Assembly (NCBI RefSeq): GCF_011250555.1
Contig: NZ_JAANMZ010000011.1
Location: forward strand, 1 to 64,000
Length of the DNA: 64,000 bases
Reading direction: 5' to 3'
Source: Bacillus sp. MM2020_4
Lineage (GTDB): Bacteria > Bacillota > Bacilli > Bacillales > Cytobacillaceae
The notes under the pieces are model-generated. The model was given only the letters and a program-made list of their open reading frames with translations. It had not been told where the DNA came from and did no database searches. Numbering within the stretch: position 1 is the stretch's first letter; each line of letters opens with the position of its first letter. A program made the position numbers and the translations under genes. Positions 45,431 to 52,994 of the stretch are shown here, piece after piece.

Positions 45431-46485
45431 CATCGTTTTACATAAATAAGTTTCTCTTTTTTCTCCGTAACTCGACCAATAGCGGCCGCCCACGAGAGCC
45501 CAGCTGATTTAAGTTTGTCAACATACTCCCGAGCATCTTCTTCACGAATTGAAACTAGGAGACCTCCTGAAGTAATCGCATCACACAGCAAGAGTTGTTC
45601 TTCTGGCAAGATATCTTCATACACCACATCAGCACTTACCCATTTATGATTGGACTTGGATCCACCAGGAACGACACCATCTCGTCCTAATTCAAGTGCC
45701 CCCTCAAGTACAGGGACTTGACTCAATGAAATCTCAAAGCTCACATCACTGCCGCGTGCCATTTCGCTGCTATGTCCAAGTAAGCCAAAACCAGTTACAT
45801 CGGTAACGGAATGTGGTTGATAATTCATCAACACCTCAGCTGCCGTTTTATTGAGCATCGCCATGGTTTCAGTTACGATTTGTTCCTGCTCACTGCTTAC
45901 CACACTTCTTTTTATCCCAGTGGTTAGGATACCAACACCAATTGGTTTTGTTAACACGAGAACATCTCCCGGTTTCGCCCCGACATTTTTCCATACCTTA
46001 TCAGGATGAACGATGCCGGTAACTGATAGGCCAAACTTGGGTTCCTGATCATCAATCGAATGACCGCCCACCGTAATTGCACCTGCTTCTTTTACTTTAT
46101 CTGCTGCACCCCGAAGGATGTCGGAAAGCATTTCAGCACCAAGTTTCTTAATGGGATAGCCAACAATATTCAAGACGGTTTTCGGCTCACCGCCCATTGC
46201 ATAGACATCACTTAATGCGTTCGCAGCTGTTATTTGCCCGAACATATAGGGATCATCGACAATCGGAGTAAAGTAGTCAACCGTCTGAATTAATGCAATG
46301 GAATCGGTTAAGCGATAAACCCCCGCATCATCAGATGTATCAAGTCCCACTAATAATTCGGGAACAGGTTCTTGTTTTGGTAATAGACGCAACACTTGCG
46401 CCAGGTCCTCAGGACCAATTTTGCAGCCTCAACCAGCTTTTGTAGATAATGAGGTTAGGCGAATTTTTTCTTGCTCACTCAACAT
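45430..46485 (-). CDS. selD: selenophosphate synthetase, itself a selenocysteine-containing protein
   Basis: Makes selenophosphate from selenide and ATP, the selenium donor for Sec synthesis. Simple ORF calling starts at 46395, but the in-frame sequence continues upstream through a TGA (46431-46429) to ATG 46485, with GGAGGTGG just before it (a TTG one codon later is possible). Read through, it gives TKAG-Sec-GCKIGPEDLAQ: Sec19, Cys21 and Lys22 correspond to E. coli Cys17, Cys19 and Lys20. Total 351 residues, a normal SelD length. The glycine-rich VGGHSIDDQEPKFG and VTDVTGFGLLGH motifs are present. Divergent from the SelW-like gene. Confidence 0.95.
46404..46416 (-). promoter_or_regulatory. 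candidate bacterial SECIS hairpin of selD
   Basis: Twelve bases after the TGA, GGTCC-TGA-GGACC forms a perfect 5-bp stem with a three-base loop whose second base is G. Position and loop fit the bacterial SECIS pattern, and the stem also encodes Gly-Pro-Glu-Asp of the protein. The U bulge of classic elements is not evident. Confidence 0.65.
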
Positions 46486-46625
46486 GTCCACCTCCATTTT
46501 ACTAGTATAACCCTTTCACTTTCATTCCGCACTTCTAGCGCAAACATTTGCGGAACATCTGGGGATGGGGTAAACTATTTTTACAATCTTGAAGTGAGAA
46601 AGCAGGGTTTTTGGGGGTGGATTCT

Positions 46626-46865
46626 TTGAAAAAATACCATATAGTTGTTGAATTCTGCATGCAATGAAACTACGCACCTAAAGCCGCGAGGTTCGCGGAA
46701 GAGATGTTTACCCATTTTAATCGAAACATTCAAAAGCTAGAACTAATTCCAAGTTCAGGCGGTGCATTCGAAGTCACAGTCAATGGGGAAAAGGTCTATT
46801 CAAAACTTGATACAGGTATTTTCCCAGATACAAAAGAATTGATTAAAATCGTGGAGTCAAAATAG
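46626..46865 (+). CDS. SelW/Rdx-family selenoprotein (CxxU)
   Basis: A 79-residue thioredoxin-like Rdx (SelT/SelW/SelH) protein interrupted by TGA at 46665-46667. The translation KKYHIVVEFCMQ-Sec-NYAPKAARFAEEM puts Sec14 at the second position of the family CxxC/CxxU motif, followed by the usual LELIPSSGGAFEVTVNGE and the FPDTKELIKIVE tail. TTG start at 46626 with GGGGGTGG; GTG 46617 is an alternative. Conventional calling misses it entirely because of the TGA. A clear terminator follows. Divergent from selD. Function of bacterial SelW is thiol redox, partner unknown. Confidence 0.88.
46684..46698 (+). promoter_or_regulatory. candidate bacterial SECIS hairpin of the SelW-like gene
   Basis: CCGCGA-GGT-TCGCGG is a perfect 6-bp stem with GG opening its loop, 16 bases after the TGA. 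A GG in the apical loop is the conserved SelB contact of bacterial SECIS elements. Confidence 0.75.
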
Positions 46866-46902
46866 AAAAACCCCTCATACCTTTGGATATGAGGGGTTTT
46901 TC
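46866..46902 (+). terminator. terminator after the SelW-like gene
   Basis: A 14-bp perfect stem AAAAACCCCTCATA/TATGAGGGGTTTTT directly after the TAG stop. It supports the gene end placed beyond the internal TGA. Confidence 0.92.
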
Positions 46903-46960
46903 TTGTCAGTAATAGTATTATGTCAACTGGGGTAGAAAAATAAATCCCTTATCCTAGTAC

Positions 46961-47359
46961 TTAAGGCAGGGTAATAAATCTGTTTTTACCTGATCCAATT
47001 TCTGTTTTTGAAATAAAAATCTCTAAAATACCATTCGAAAAAGCAGCCGATACTTCTTGTGTCGTAACTGAAAAAGGGAAATCTATTATGCGTATCTTTT
47101 TTTGATTGTTGGTAGAAGGGGGGTATCTTAAGGCAGATATCATTAATTTTTTTCCTTCTATAAATACCTTTATTTCAGATGCTTCATATTCGCTTAAAAT
47201 AGCCTCGACAATCCATTCCGTTTCTGTCTCATAAAGATCGATTTGGAATTGAGTCTGATCAAAATACGATGTAAGCGGATCTAAGAAAAAATTCTCGAGC
47301 CACTTTTCAACTAAATCAAAGTTTAAGGTCTGATGTTGAGGCTGTCTCTTTTTCTTCAT
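46961..47359 (-). CDS. cotM: CotM-like small heat shock (alpha-crystallin) spore protein
   Basis: A 132-residue Hsp20-family protein. The alpha-crystallin domain covers about 40-130, with QIDLYETETEWIVEAILSEY, FIEGKKLMISA and the terminal FSNGILEIFISK; the N-terminal arm is short and hydrophobic. Position just before sspP-sspO-citB matches B. subtilis cotM, an outer-coat protein. CAAGGGGGAG precedes the ATG. Here selA lies between cotM and sspP, which is not the B. subtilis order. Confidence 0.82.
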   Translation of the reverse strand: MKKKRQPQHQTLNFDLVEKWLENFFLDPLTSYFDQTQFQIDLYETETEWIVEAILSEYEASEIKVFIEGKKLMISALRYPPSTNNQKKIRIIDFPFSVTTQEVSAAFSNGILEIFISKTEIGSGKNRFITLP

Positions 47360-47462
47360 ATCTACTCCCCCTTGCTCGTTTCATTTTATTCAGAGTAAGG
47401 TAAAACGTGAAATTCATATGATATAATAGGGCAAAAGAACGATGAATGAAGGAGTTTTTTTC

Positions 47463-48878
47463 GTGAAAGAATGGTTACGATCAATTCCACCAGTATATGA
47501 ACTTCAAAATCATAGTAAATTTTTAGCGCTCCTTAATGAGTGTCAGCTGGATCACCCCCAGCTTACGATGCAATTAAAGCATACACTTGAGCAAATTAGG
47601 GAATCCATCCTTGAGGATAAATGGCAAGGTGCCATACCGGGAACAAATCAATTTATTGATGAATTATTTACCACCATGCAAACAAACATTAACAAACAAT
47701 TTTCCTTTACGATCGAAAAAGTGATCAATGCAACGGGTACCATTTTACATACCAATCTCGGCAGGGCAAGATTAAGCGAGAACGCCATTCGTCATGTTGT
47801 GGATACAGCACGAAACTATTCCAATTTAGAGTATAAACTAAATGAAGGGGAACGCGGCTCACGTCATAGTCATGTGGAATCGCTGCTTAAAGAAATTACT
47901 GGTGCCGAAGCAGCCATGGTCGTTAATAATAACGCTTCCGCTGTTTACCTCGTTTTAAGGGCATTGGCAAAAAATAAAGAGGTCATCGTTTCAAGGGGAC
48001 AGCTTGTCGAAATTGGCGGTTCCTTCCGCATATCTTCTATTATGGAGGAAAGTGGCGCCACCCTAAAAGAAGTGGGAACAACCAATAAAACCCATCTTTA
48101 CGATTACGAGAATGCGGTTACACCGGAAACCGCTATTGTCATGAAGGTTCATACGAGTAACTTTAAAGTTATAGGTTTTACAAAATCGGTTGAAACGGAA
48201 GAGCTCATTGAGTTTACAAACGAGTTAGATGACGTTATTTTTTATGAGGACTTAGGCAGTGGTGCACTTTATGATTTCAGGAAGCATGGAATTGGTGAAG
48301 AACCGGTCGTGAAAGAGGTCATCGAGTTAGGGGCAGATGTTGTTACCTTTAGTGGGGATAAGCTACTTGGTGGCCCACAAGCAGGAATTATTGCTGGAAA
48401 GAAGAAAATCATTGACCGTTTAAAAAAGCATCAGTTAGCAAGAGTGGTTCGTGTTGATAAAATGACATTAGCTGCACTTGAAGGAACGTTAATCGATTAT
48501 GCTCGCGGTGAAAAAGCCATGCAAACAATACCGGTCATTCGCGATTTATTAGTGTCTATTCATGAATTAGACGAAAGATCAAATGCTTTTGTTACAAAAT
48601 TGTTACAAGGGGCAAACGGTTTTCAAGCTAAAATTATTAAAAATGAAAGTCAAGTGGGCGGGGGAACGATGCCTGATGTTGTGCTTCCAACGATGGTCAT
48701 AGCCTTAAAACACGAGTCACTTTCTGCGGAACAGATAGGAAGAAAACTTCGAACAGAATCGAAGCCGGCCATTATTGCGCGTATTCAAAAAGAGGAGGTA
48801 CTTATTGACCTAAGAACAGTTACTCCTGAAGAGGAGTGCACCATAATCGACGCACTATTGAATGTGAACCCCTCTTAA
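47463..48878 (+). CDS. selA: L-seryl-tRNA(Sec) selenium transferase
   Basis: A 471-residue PLP enzyme that converts Ser-tRNA(Sec) to Sec-tRNA(Sec) using selenophosphate. Landmarks are the N-terminal WLRSIPPVYEL, INATGTILHTNLGRA, VNNNASAVYLVLRALA, and the Schiff-base Lys300 in TFSGDKLLGGPQAGI. GTG 47463 with AAGGAG eight bases upstream is preferred to the ATG seven codons earlier, which overlaps that site. With selD and three UGA genes it indicates an active selenocysteine system; selB, often directly downstream, is absent here. Confidence 0.95.
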   Translation: MKEWLRSIPPVYELQNHSKFLALLNECQLDHPQLTMQLKHTLEQIRESILEDKWQGAIPGTNQFIDELFTTMQTNINKQFSFTIEKVINATGTILHTNLGRARLSENAIRHVVDTARNYSNLEYKLNEGERGSRHSHVESLLKEITGAEAAMVVNNNASAVYLVLRALAKNKEVIVSRGQLVEIGGSFRISSIMEESGATLKEVGTTNKTHLYDYENAVTPETAIVMKVHTSNFKVIGFTKSVETEELIEFTNELDDVIFYEDLGSGALYDFRKHGIGEEPVVKEVIELGADVVTFSGDKLLGGPQAGIIAGKKKIIDRLKKHQLARVVRVDKMTLAALEGTLIDYARGEKAMQTIPVIRDLLVSIHELDERSNAFVTKLLQGANGFQAKIIKNESQVGGGTMPDVVLPTMVIALKHESLSAEQIGRKLRTESKPAIIARIQKEEVLIDLRTVTPEEECTIIDALLNVNPS

Positions 48879-48892
48879 TCCTGGAGGGGTTC
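48866..48892 (+). terminator. hairpin across the selA stop codon
   Basis: A 9-bp perfect stem GAACCCCTC/GAGGGGTTC with the stop codon in its loop; the T-tract is missing, so it may be a weak terminator or mRNA-end structure. Confidence 0.5.
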
Positions 48893-48919
48893 TCGATTGC
48901 CTTAAGCGCTTACGCTTTT

Positions 48920-49057
48920 TTACATATCATGACTTGAGTTATGTTTTTGATGGGTATGGTTGCGATTCTTTACTTTGTGCGAACCGCTTAATGGTTCTGG
49001 CTGCCCTGATTGCTTTGGTGCATTTTTACGCATATCTTTTCCATCATTTTTGTTCAT
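48920..49057 (-). CDS. sspP: small acid-soluble spore protein P
   Basis: A 45-residue protein reading [14 protein letters not shown] and then [19 protein letters not shown], nearly the sequence of B. subtilis SspP (former CotL), including the C-terminal SSHDM. GAGGAGGGA precedes the ATG at 49057. Minor forespore SASP; synteny with sspO and citB supports it. Confidence 0.93.
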   Translation of the reverse strand: MNKNDGKDMRKNAPKQSGQPEPLSGSHKVKNRNHTHQKHNSSHDM

Positions 49058-49171
49058 TTTTTATCCCTCCTCACCCTAATAGGATGCAATCATAAAAACA
49101 TTTTATCCCGAATATTTTTTTCTGATCTGCGCAATTTAATGGGTAAACAAAATGAAGGAGTGAGATAAATT

Positions 49172-49441
49172 ATGCAGAAATATCCTTACAACAAGGACAA
49201 GCAAGAGGCTTTTCAAGCGGCACAACAAGGATACGAGGAAGCCCAAGGTCTTTTTGAGACAATTGTCAGTGATAGTGCCAGTTATGGGCATCAACTCAAG
49301 CATTTAAAGAATGAAGTCAATGAAGCGTATCAACAAATAGAAAGCGCATTAGAAGTCGCTTCTGAACACCAAAAAGCCCAACTGGAACAATTCCAGCTGG
49401 ATCTGCAAAATATGGTCTATGAAGTAAATCAGACAGAATAA
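49172..49441 (+). CDS. hypothetical coiled-coil protein
   Basis: An 89-residue, Gln/Glu/Ala-rich helical protein (EAFQAAQQGYEEAQGLFE, VNEAYQQIESALEVASEHQ) with heptad-like spacing and no cysteine. AAGGAGTGAG precedes the ATG and a strong hairpin follows. It sits between sspP and sspO on the opposite strand, a spot where B. subtilis has no gene. Family not recognised; a spore-related role is only suggested by context. Confidence 0.7.
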   Translation: MQKYPYNKDKQEAFQAAQQGYEEAQGLFETIVSDSASYGHQLKHLKNEVNEAYQQIESALEVASEHQKAQLEQFQLDLQNMVYEVNQTE

Positions 49442-49490
49442 AAATAAGCAGGGGGCCCCGCCAATAGGGGATCCCTGCTTATTTTTATTT
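49441..49490. terminator. bidirectional terminator between the coiled-coil gene and sspO
   Basis: AAAATAAGCAGGG/CCCTGCTTATTTT arms with T-runs on both strands serve the convergent genes. Confidence 0.9.
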
Positions 49491-49643
49491 TTATTGATTT
49501 TTCTTTCGTTTTTTATTGTTCAGTCTTTCCATTGCCGTTTTTTCTGGCTCGCTTGCAAATTCCTCGTTGAAACCAGCCCCTTTTCCTTGACCCTTAGCGG
49601 CATTCATTCCTGGAATGACATGATTAGACTTTCGTTTTACCAT
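49491..49643 (-). CDS. sspO: small acid-soluble spore protein O
   Basis: A 50-residue protein beginning [20 protein letters not shown] and ending NNKKRKKNQ, with [15 protein letters not shown] in the middle: SspO (former CotK) of B. subtilis. GGAGGTGAAGG precedes the ATG at 49643. Divergent from the aconitase gene, as in B. subtilis, although here an extra gene separates it from sspP. Confidence 0.94.
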   Translation of the reverse strand: MVKRKSNHVIPGMNAAKGQGKGAGFNEEFASEPEKTAMERLNNKKRKKNQ

Positions 49644-49809
49644 TTCCTTCACCTCCTGTATATTGTTACTATTTCCTTTCTGTCTTTAATAATGACAAGA
49701 AAATAGTTTTTTGAGATAATAATAAAGAAAATGAGAATTCACACTGATCCCAAATCATGCTATTATTAATGCGATTTTCAAAATACTCCGAACAAATTAC
49801 ATAAAAAGC

Positions 49810-49848
49810 ATAAGAAAAACTTATCAAGCACAATAACTTTCTTGTTAT
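49810..49848. promoter_or_regulatory. candidate CcpC operators upstream of aconitase
   Basis: ATAA-GAAAAAC-TTAT (49810-49824) matches the CcpC dyad ATAA-N7-TTAT, and a second ATAA-N8-TTAT (49833-49848) follows. CcpC represses citB in B. subtilis and releases on citrate. The rest of this 330-base gap shows nothing else clear. Confidence 0.6.
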
Positions 49849-49973
49849 TTACTTATGTAGAAGGTTGTATTAAGATTAGAATTGTGAGAAAAGTGAAGTG
49901 GGATGGGAAAATTCAAACTTTTCGACTTTTCGTTAATTTTGTTCTATTATGACGAATGAGGGGGTTTTTACAC

Positions 49974-52679
49974 ATGGGTAAAAACGATGTATTTAACGCA
50001 CGCGCTTCTTTTGAAGCCAACGGTAAACGCTACCACTATTACCGTTTAAATGCACTTGAAGAGGCAGGGATTGGTAAGGTATCAAAATTGCCATATTCCG
50101 TGAAAGTCTTACTTGAATCTGTACTTCGCCAATATGATGGCCGTGTAATCACAAAAGAGCATGTTGAAAACTTAGCAAAATGGGGAACTGACGAGTTAAA
50201 AGAAGTAGATGTTCCATTCAAACCAGCTCGTGTAATCTTACAAGATTTTACTGGTGTTCCAGCAGTGGTTGACCTTGCTTCTTTACGAAAAGCAATGGCT
50301 GATCTCGGCGGTGACGCAGACAAAATCAATCCAGAGAAAACAGTTGATTTAGTTATCGACCACTCCGTACAAGTTGATGCGTATGGATCTGCAGATGCTT
50401 TAAGAATTAATATGGATTATGAATTTGAACGAAATGCAGAACGCTACCAATTCTTAAGCTGGGCACAAAAATCATTCAACAACTATCGTGCTGTTCCACC
50501 GGCAACAGGTATCGTTCACCAAGTAAACCTTGAGTATTTGGCAGATGTTGTCCATGTTGCTGAAACAAACGGGGAACTAGAAACATATCCAGATACATTA
50601 GTGGGTACTGATTCGCACACTACCATGATCAATGGTCTTGGTGTTCTCGGCTGGGGTGTAGGCGGTATTGAAGCAGAAGCAGGTATGCTTGGTCAGCCTT
50701 CTTATTTCCCAGTTCCAGAAGTAGTTGGGGTTAAATTAAATGGTGTGCTTCCAAACGGCGCTACAGCAACTGACCTTGCCCTTAAAGTAACACAAGTTCT
50801 TCGTAAACATGGTGTGGTTGGTAAATTTGTTGAATATTTCGGACCTGGGGTATCATCATTACCACTTGCAGACCGTGCAACGATTGCCAACATGGCTCCT
50901 GAATATGGTGCAACATGTGGATTCTTCCCCATTGATGATGAATCACTTGCCTATATGCGCTTAACTGGCCGTGAAGAAGAGCAAGTAAAGGTTGTTGAAG
51001 AATATTGCAAAGCAAACGGACTATTCTTTGATCCATCATTTGAACCAGTATATACAGATGTAATCGAAATTGACCTTTCTGAAATTGAAGCAAATCTTTC
51101 CGGTCCTAAGCGTCCGCAAGATTTAATTCCACTTTCAAAAATGAAACAAGAATTCGTTAAAGCTGTTTCTGCACCACAAGGAAACCAAGGCTTCGGTTTC
51201 CAAACTGCTGAGCTTGATAAATCAGCAACGGTTACATTTAGCAATGGTGACGAAGCGGAAATTAAAACAGGTGCGGTTGCGATTGCTTCCATCACTAGCT
51301 GTACAAACACTTCTAACCCATATGTTCTAGTGGGTGCAGGCCTCGTTGCGAAAAGAGCTGTTGAATTAGGAATGGAAGTTCCTAAGTTCGTAAAAACTTC
51401 TTTAGCACCAGGTTCAAAAGTGGTAACAGGATACCTTCGTGATTCCGGCTTACTTCCATACCTTGAGCAAATCGGTTTCAACCTTGTTGGTTACGGCTGT
51501 ACAACATGTATCGGTAACTCCGGTCCATTAAAGGAAGAAATTGAAAAAACCATTGCGGAAAACGATCTATTAGTGACATCTGTTCTTTCAGGTAACCGTA
51601 ACTTTGAAGGACGTATTCACCCGCTTGTAAAAGCTAACTATCTTGCTTCACCACCGCTTGTTGTAGCTTATGCTCTTGCTGGGACAGTGAACATCGACTT
51701 TGCTACGGAAGCAATCGGTAAAGATAAAGACGGCAACGATGTTTTCTTCCATGATATCTGGCCATCTACTGCTGAAATAAATGATGTCGTGAAACGCACC
51801 GTTACTCCTGAATTATTCCGCAATGAATATGCGAACGTGTTCGGTGACAATGAGCGTTGGAACGAAATCAAAACAAGCAATGAACCATTATACACTTGGG
51901 ATGAAGATTCAACTTATATTGCAAACCCGCCTTTCTTTGAAGGTCTATCACCAGAACCAGGAACTGTTGAACCTTTAACAGGACTTCGTGTAGTTGGTAA
52001 ATTCGGTGACTCTGTTACAACCGACCATATTTCACCTGCAGGAGCCATTGGTAAAAACACTCCAGCCGGAAAATATTTGCTTGAAAAAGGCGTTCAACCA
52101 CGTGACTTCAACTCTTACGGTTCACGCCGTGGTAACCACGAAGTCATGATGCGCGGAACATTTGCGAACATCCGAATTCGTAACCAAATTGCACCAGGAA
52201 CAGAAGGCGGAGTAACAACTTACTGGCCAACTGGTGAAGTTACTTCTATCTATGATGCATGCATGAAGTACAAAGAAAACGGCACTGGTCTAATGGTAAT
52301 TGCCGGTAAGGATTACGGAATGGGCTCATCCCGTGACTGGGCAGCAAAAGGTACTAACCTTCTTGGGATTAAAACGGTTATTGCCGAAAGCTATGAGCGT
52401 ATCCACCGTTCTAACCTTGTTATGATGGGTGTTCTACCTCTTCAATTCAAAGAGGGCGAAAACGCTGAAACACTAGGTTTATCTGGTAATGAAACATTTA
52501 ATGTACAAGTGGATGAAAAAGTAAGACCACACGATTTATTAAAAGTAACTGCTACTGATGAAGCAGGCAGCGAGAAAGAATTTGAAGTAATCGTTCGCTT
52601 TGATTCTGAAGTTGAAATTGACTACTACCGTCACGGTGGAATTTTACAAATGGTTCTACGTGAAAAGTTACAAGCATAA
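49974..52679 (+). CDS. acnA: aconitate hydratase (bifunctional aconitase/RNA-binding)
   Basis: A 901-residue TCA-cycle iron-sulfur enzyme (citB of B. subtilis) interconverting citrate and isocitrate. Cluster ligands are the Cys of [10 protein letters not shown] (near 450) and the two of [13 protein letters not shown] (near 515). The C-terminal swivel domain begins after about 650 with [13 protein letters not shown] and includes [13 protein letters not shown] 49974 follows GAGGGGG; six upstream codons are open but lack a site. B. subtilis aconitase also binds iron-responsive-like RNA when apo. Confidence 0.97.
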   Translation: MGKNDVFNARASFEANGKRYHYYRLNALEEAGIGKVSKLPYSVKVLLESVLRQYDGRVITKEHVENLAKWGTDELKEVDVPFKPARVILQDFTGVPAVVDLASLRKAMADLGGDADKINPEKTVDLVIDHSVQVDAYGSADALRINMDYEFERNAERYQFLSWAQKSFNNYRAVPPATGIVHQVNLEYLADVVHVAETNGELETYPDTLVGTDSHTTMINGLGVLGWGVGGIEAEAGMLGQPSYFPVPEVVGVKLNGVLPNGATATDLALKVTQVLRKHGVVGKFVEYFGPGVSSLPLADRATIANMAPEYGATCGFFPIDDESLAYMRLTGREEEQVKVVEEYCKANGLFFDPSFEPVYTDVIEIDLSEIEANLSGPKRPQDLIPLSKMKQEFVKAVSAPQGNQGFGFQTAELDKSATVTFSNGDEAEIKTGAVAIASITSCTNTSNPYVLVGAGLVAKRAVELGMEVPKFVKTSLAPGSKVVTGYLRDSGLLPYLEQIGFNLVGYGCTTCIGNSGPLKEEIEKTIAENDLLVTSVLSGNRNFEGRIHPLVKANYLASPPLVVAYALAGTVNIDFATEAIGKDKDGNDVFFHDIWPSTAEINDVVKRTVTPELFRNEYANVFGDNERWNEIKTSNEPLYTWDEDSTYIANPPFFEGLSPEPGTVEPLTGLRVVGKFGDSVTTDHISPAGAIGKNTPAGKYLLEKGVQPRDFNSYGSRRGNHEVMMRGTFANIRIRNQIAPGTEGGVTTYWPTGEVTSIYDACMKYKENGTGLMVIAGKDYGMGSSRDWAAKGTNLLGIKTVIAESYERIHRSNLVMMGVLPLQFKEGENAETLGLSGNETFNVQVDEKVRPHDLLKVTATDEAGSEKEFEVIVRFDSEVEIDYYRHGGILQMVLREKLQA

Positions 52680-52689
52680 TTAGATGGAG

Positions 52690-52719
52690 GCACCATGCTA
52701 GGGCATGGTGCTTTTTTTA
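52690..52719 (+). terminator. terminator after aconitase
   Basis: A 9-bp perfect stem GCACCATGC/GCATGGTGC followed by seven T residues. Confidence 0.93.
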
Positions 52720-52727
52720 TGCAATGA

Positions 52728-52757
52728 TTGACAATAGTAAAGAATATTTACTATAAT
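52728..52757 (+). promoter_or_regulatory. strong sigma-A promoter of the ABC-F gene
   Basis: A consensus TTGACA (52728-52733) and TATAAT (52752-52757) with 18-base spacing. A leader of more than 200 bases follows before the start codon. Confidence 0.85.
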
Positions 52758-52791
52758 AAAATTATCAAACGAAAAGGAATGGTAAAGAGGC

Positions 52792-52973
52792 ATGAAGTTT
52801 TAATCTTATTTTTCAATTCATTATTCGAATAAACGAAAATGAAGACCTGAAGAATTGGATTAGACTGTCCTTTTTATGTCCTGATCGTATCATACCAAAC
52901 CTTTTTAGGTTTATTTGTTGTCATTCTTTTATGACGGCAACGATACTGTTTATGACATAAACTTTCTTCAGGT
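52792..52973 (+). promoter_or_regulatory. attenuator-like leader with mini-ORF upstream of the ABC-F gene
   Basis: A three-codon frame ATG-AAG-TTT-TAA (52792-52803) follows AAAGAGG. Downstream, ACCTGAAGAA (52845-52854) pairs perfectly with TTCTTCAGGT (52964-52973), and AAACC/GGTTT plus ATTTGTT (52898-52917) can form a weak terminator inside. Antibiotic-resistance ABC-F genes such as vmlR are commonly controlled by ribosome-mediated attenuation of this kind. Confidence 0.5.
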
Positions 52974-52994
52974 TCGCATGAAGGAGGTTTTTTT

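Noticed and set aside
46395-46485. selD being a 5'-truncated pseudogene
   Set aside because: A normal start, ribosome binding site and the exact SelD active-site context lie upstream, with only a UGA at the Sec position; selA and two other UGA genes are present.
45252-49200. tRNA(Sec) or selB hidden in the selenium region
   Set aside because: I looked for a long tRNA with a TCA anticodon and for EF-Tu motifs in the gaps and saw none; a covariance-model search is still needed for certainty.
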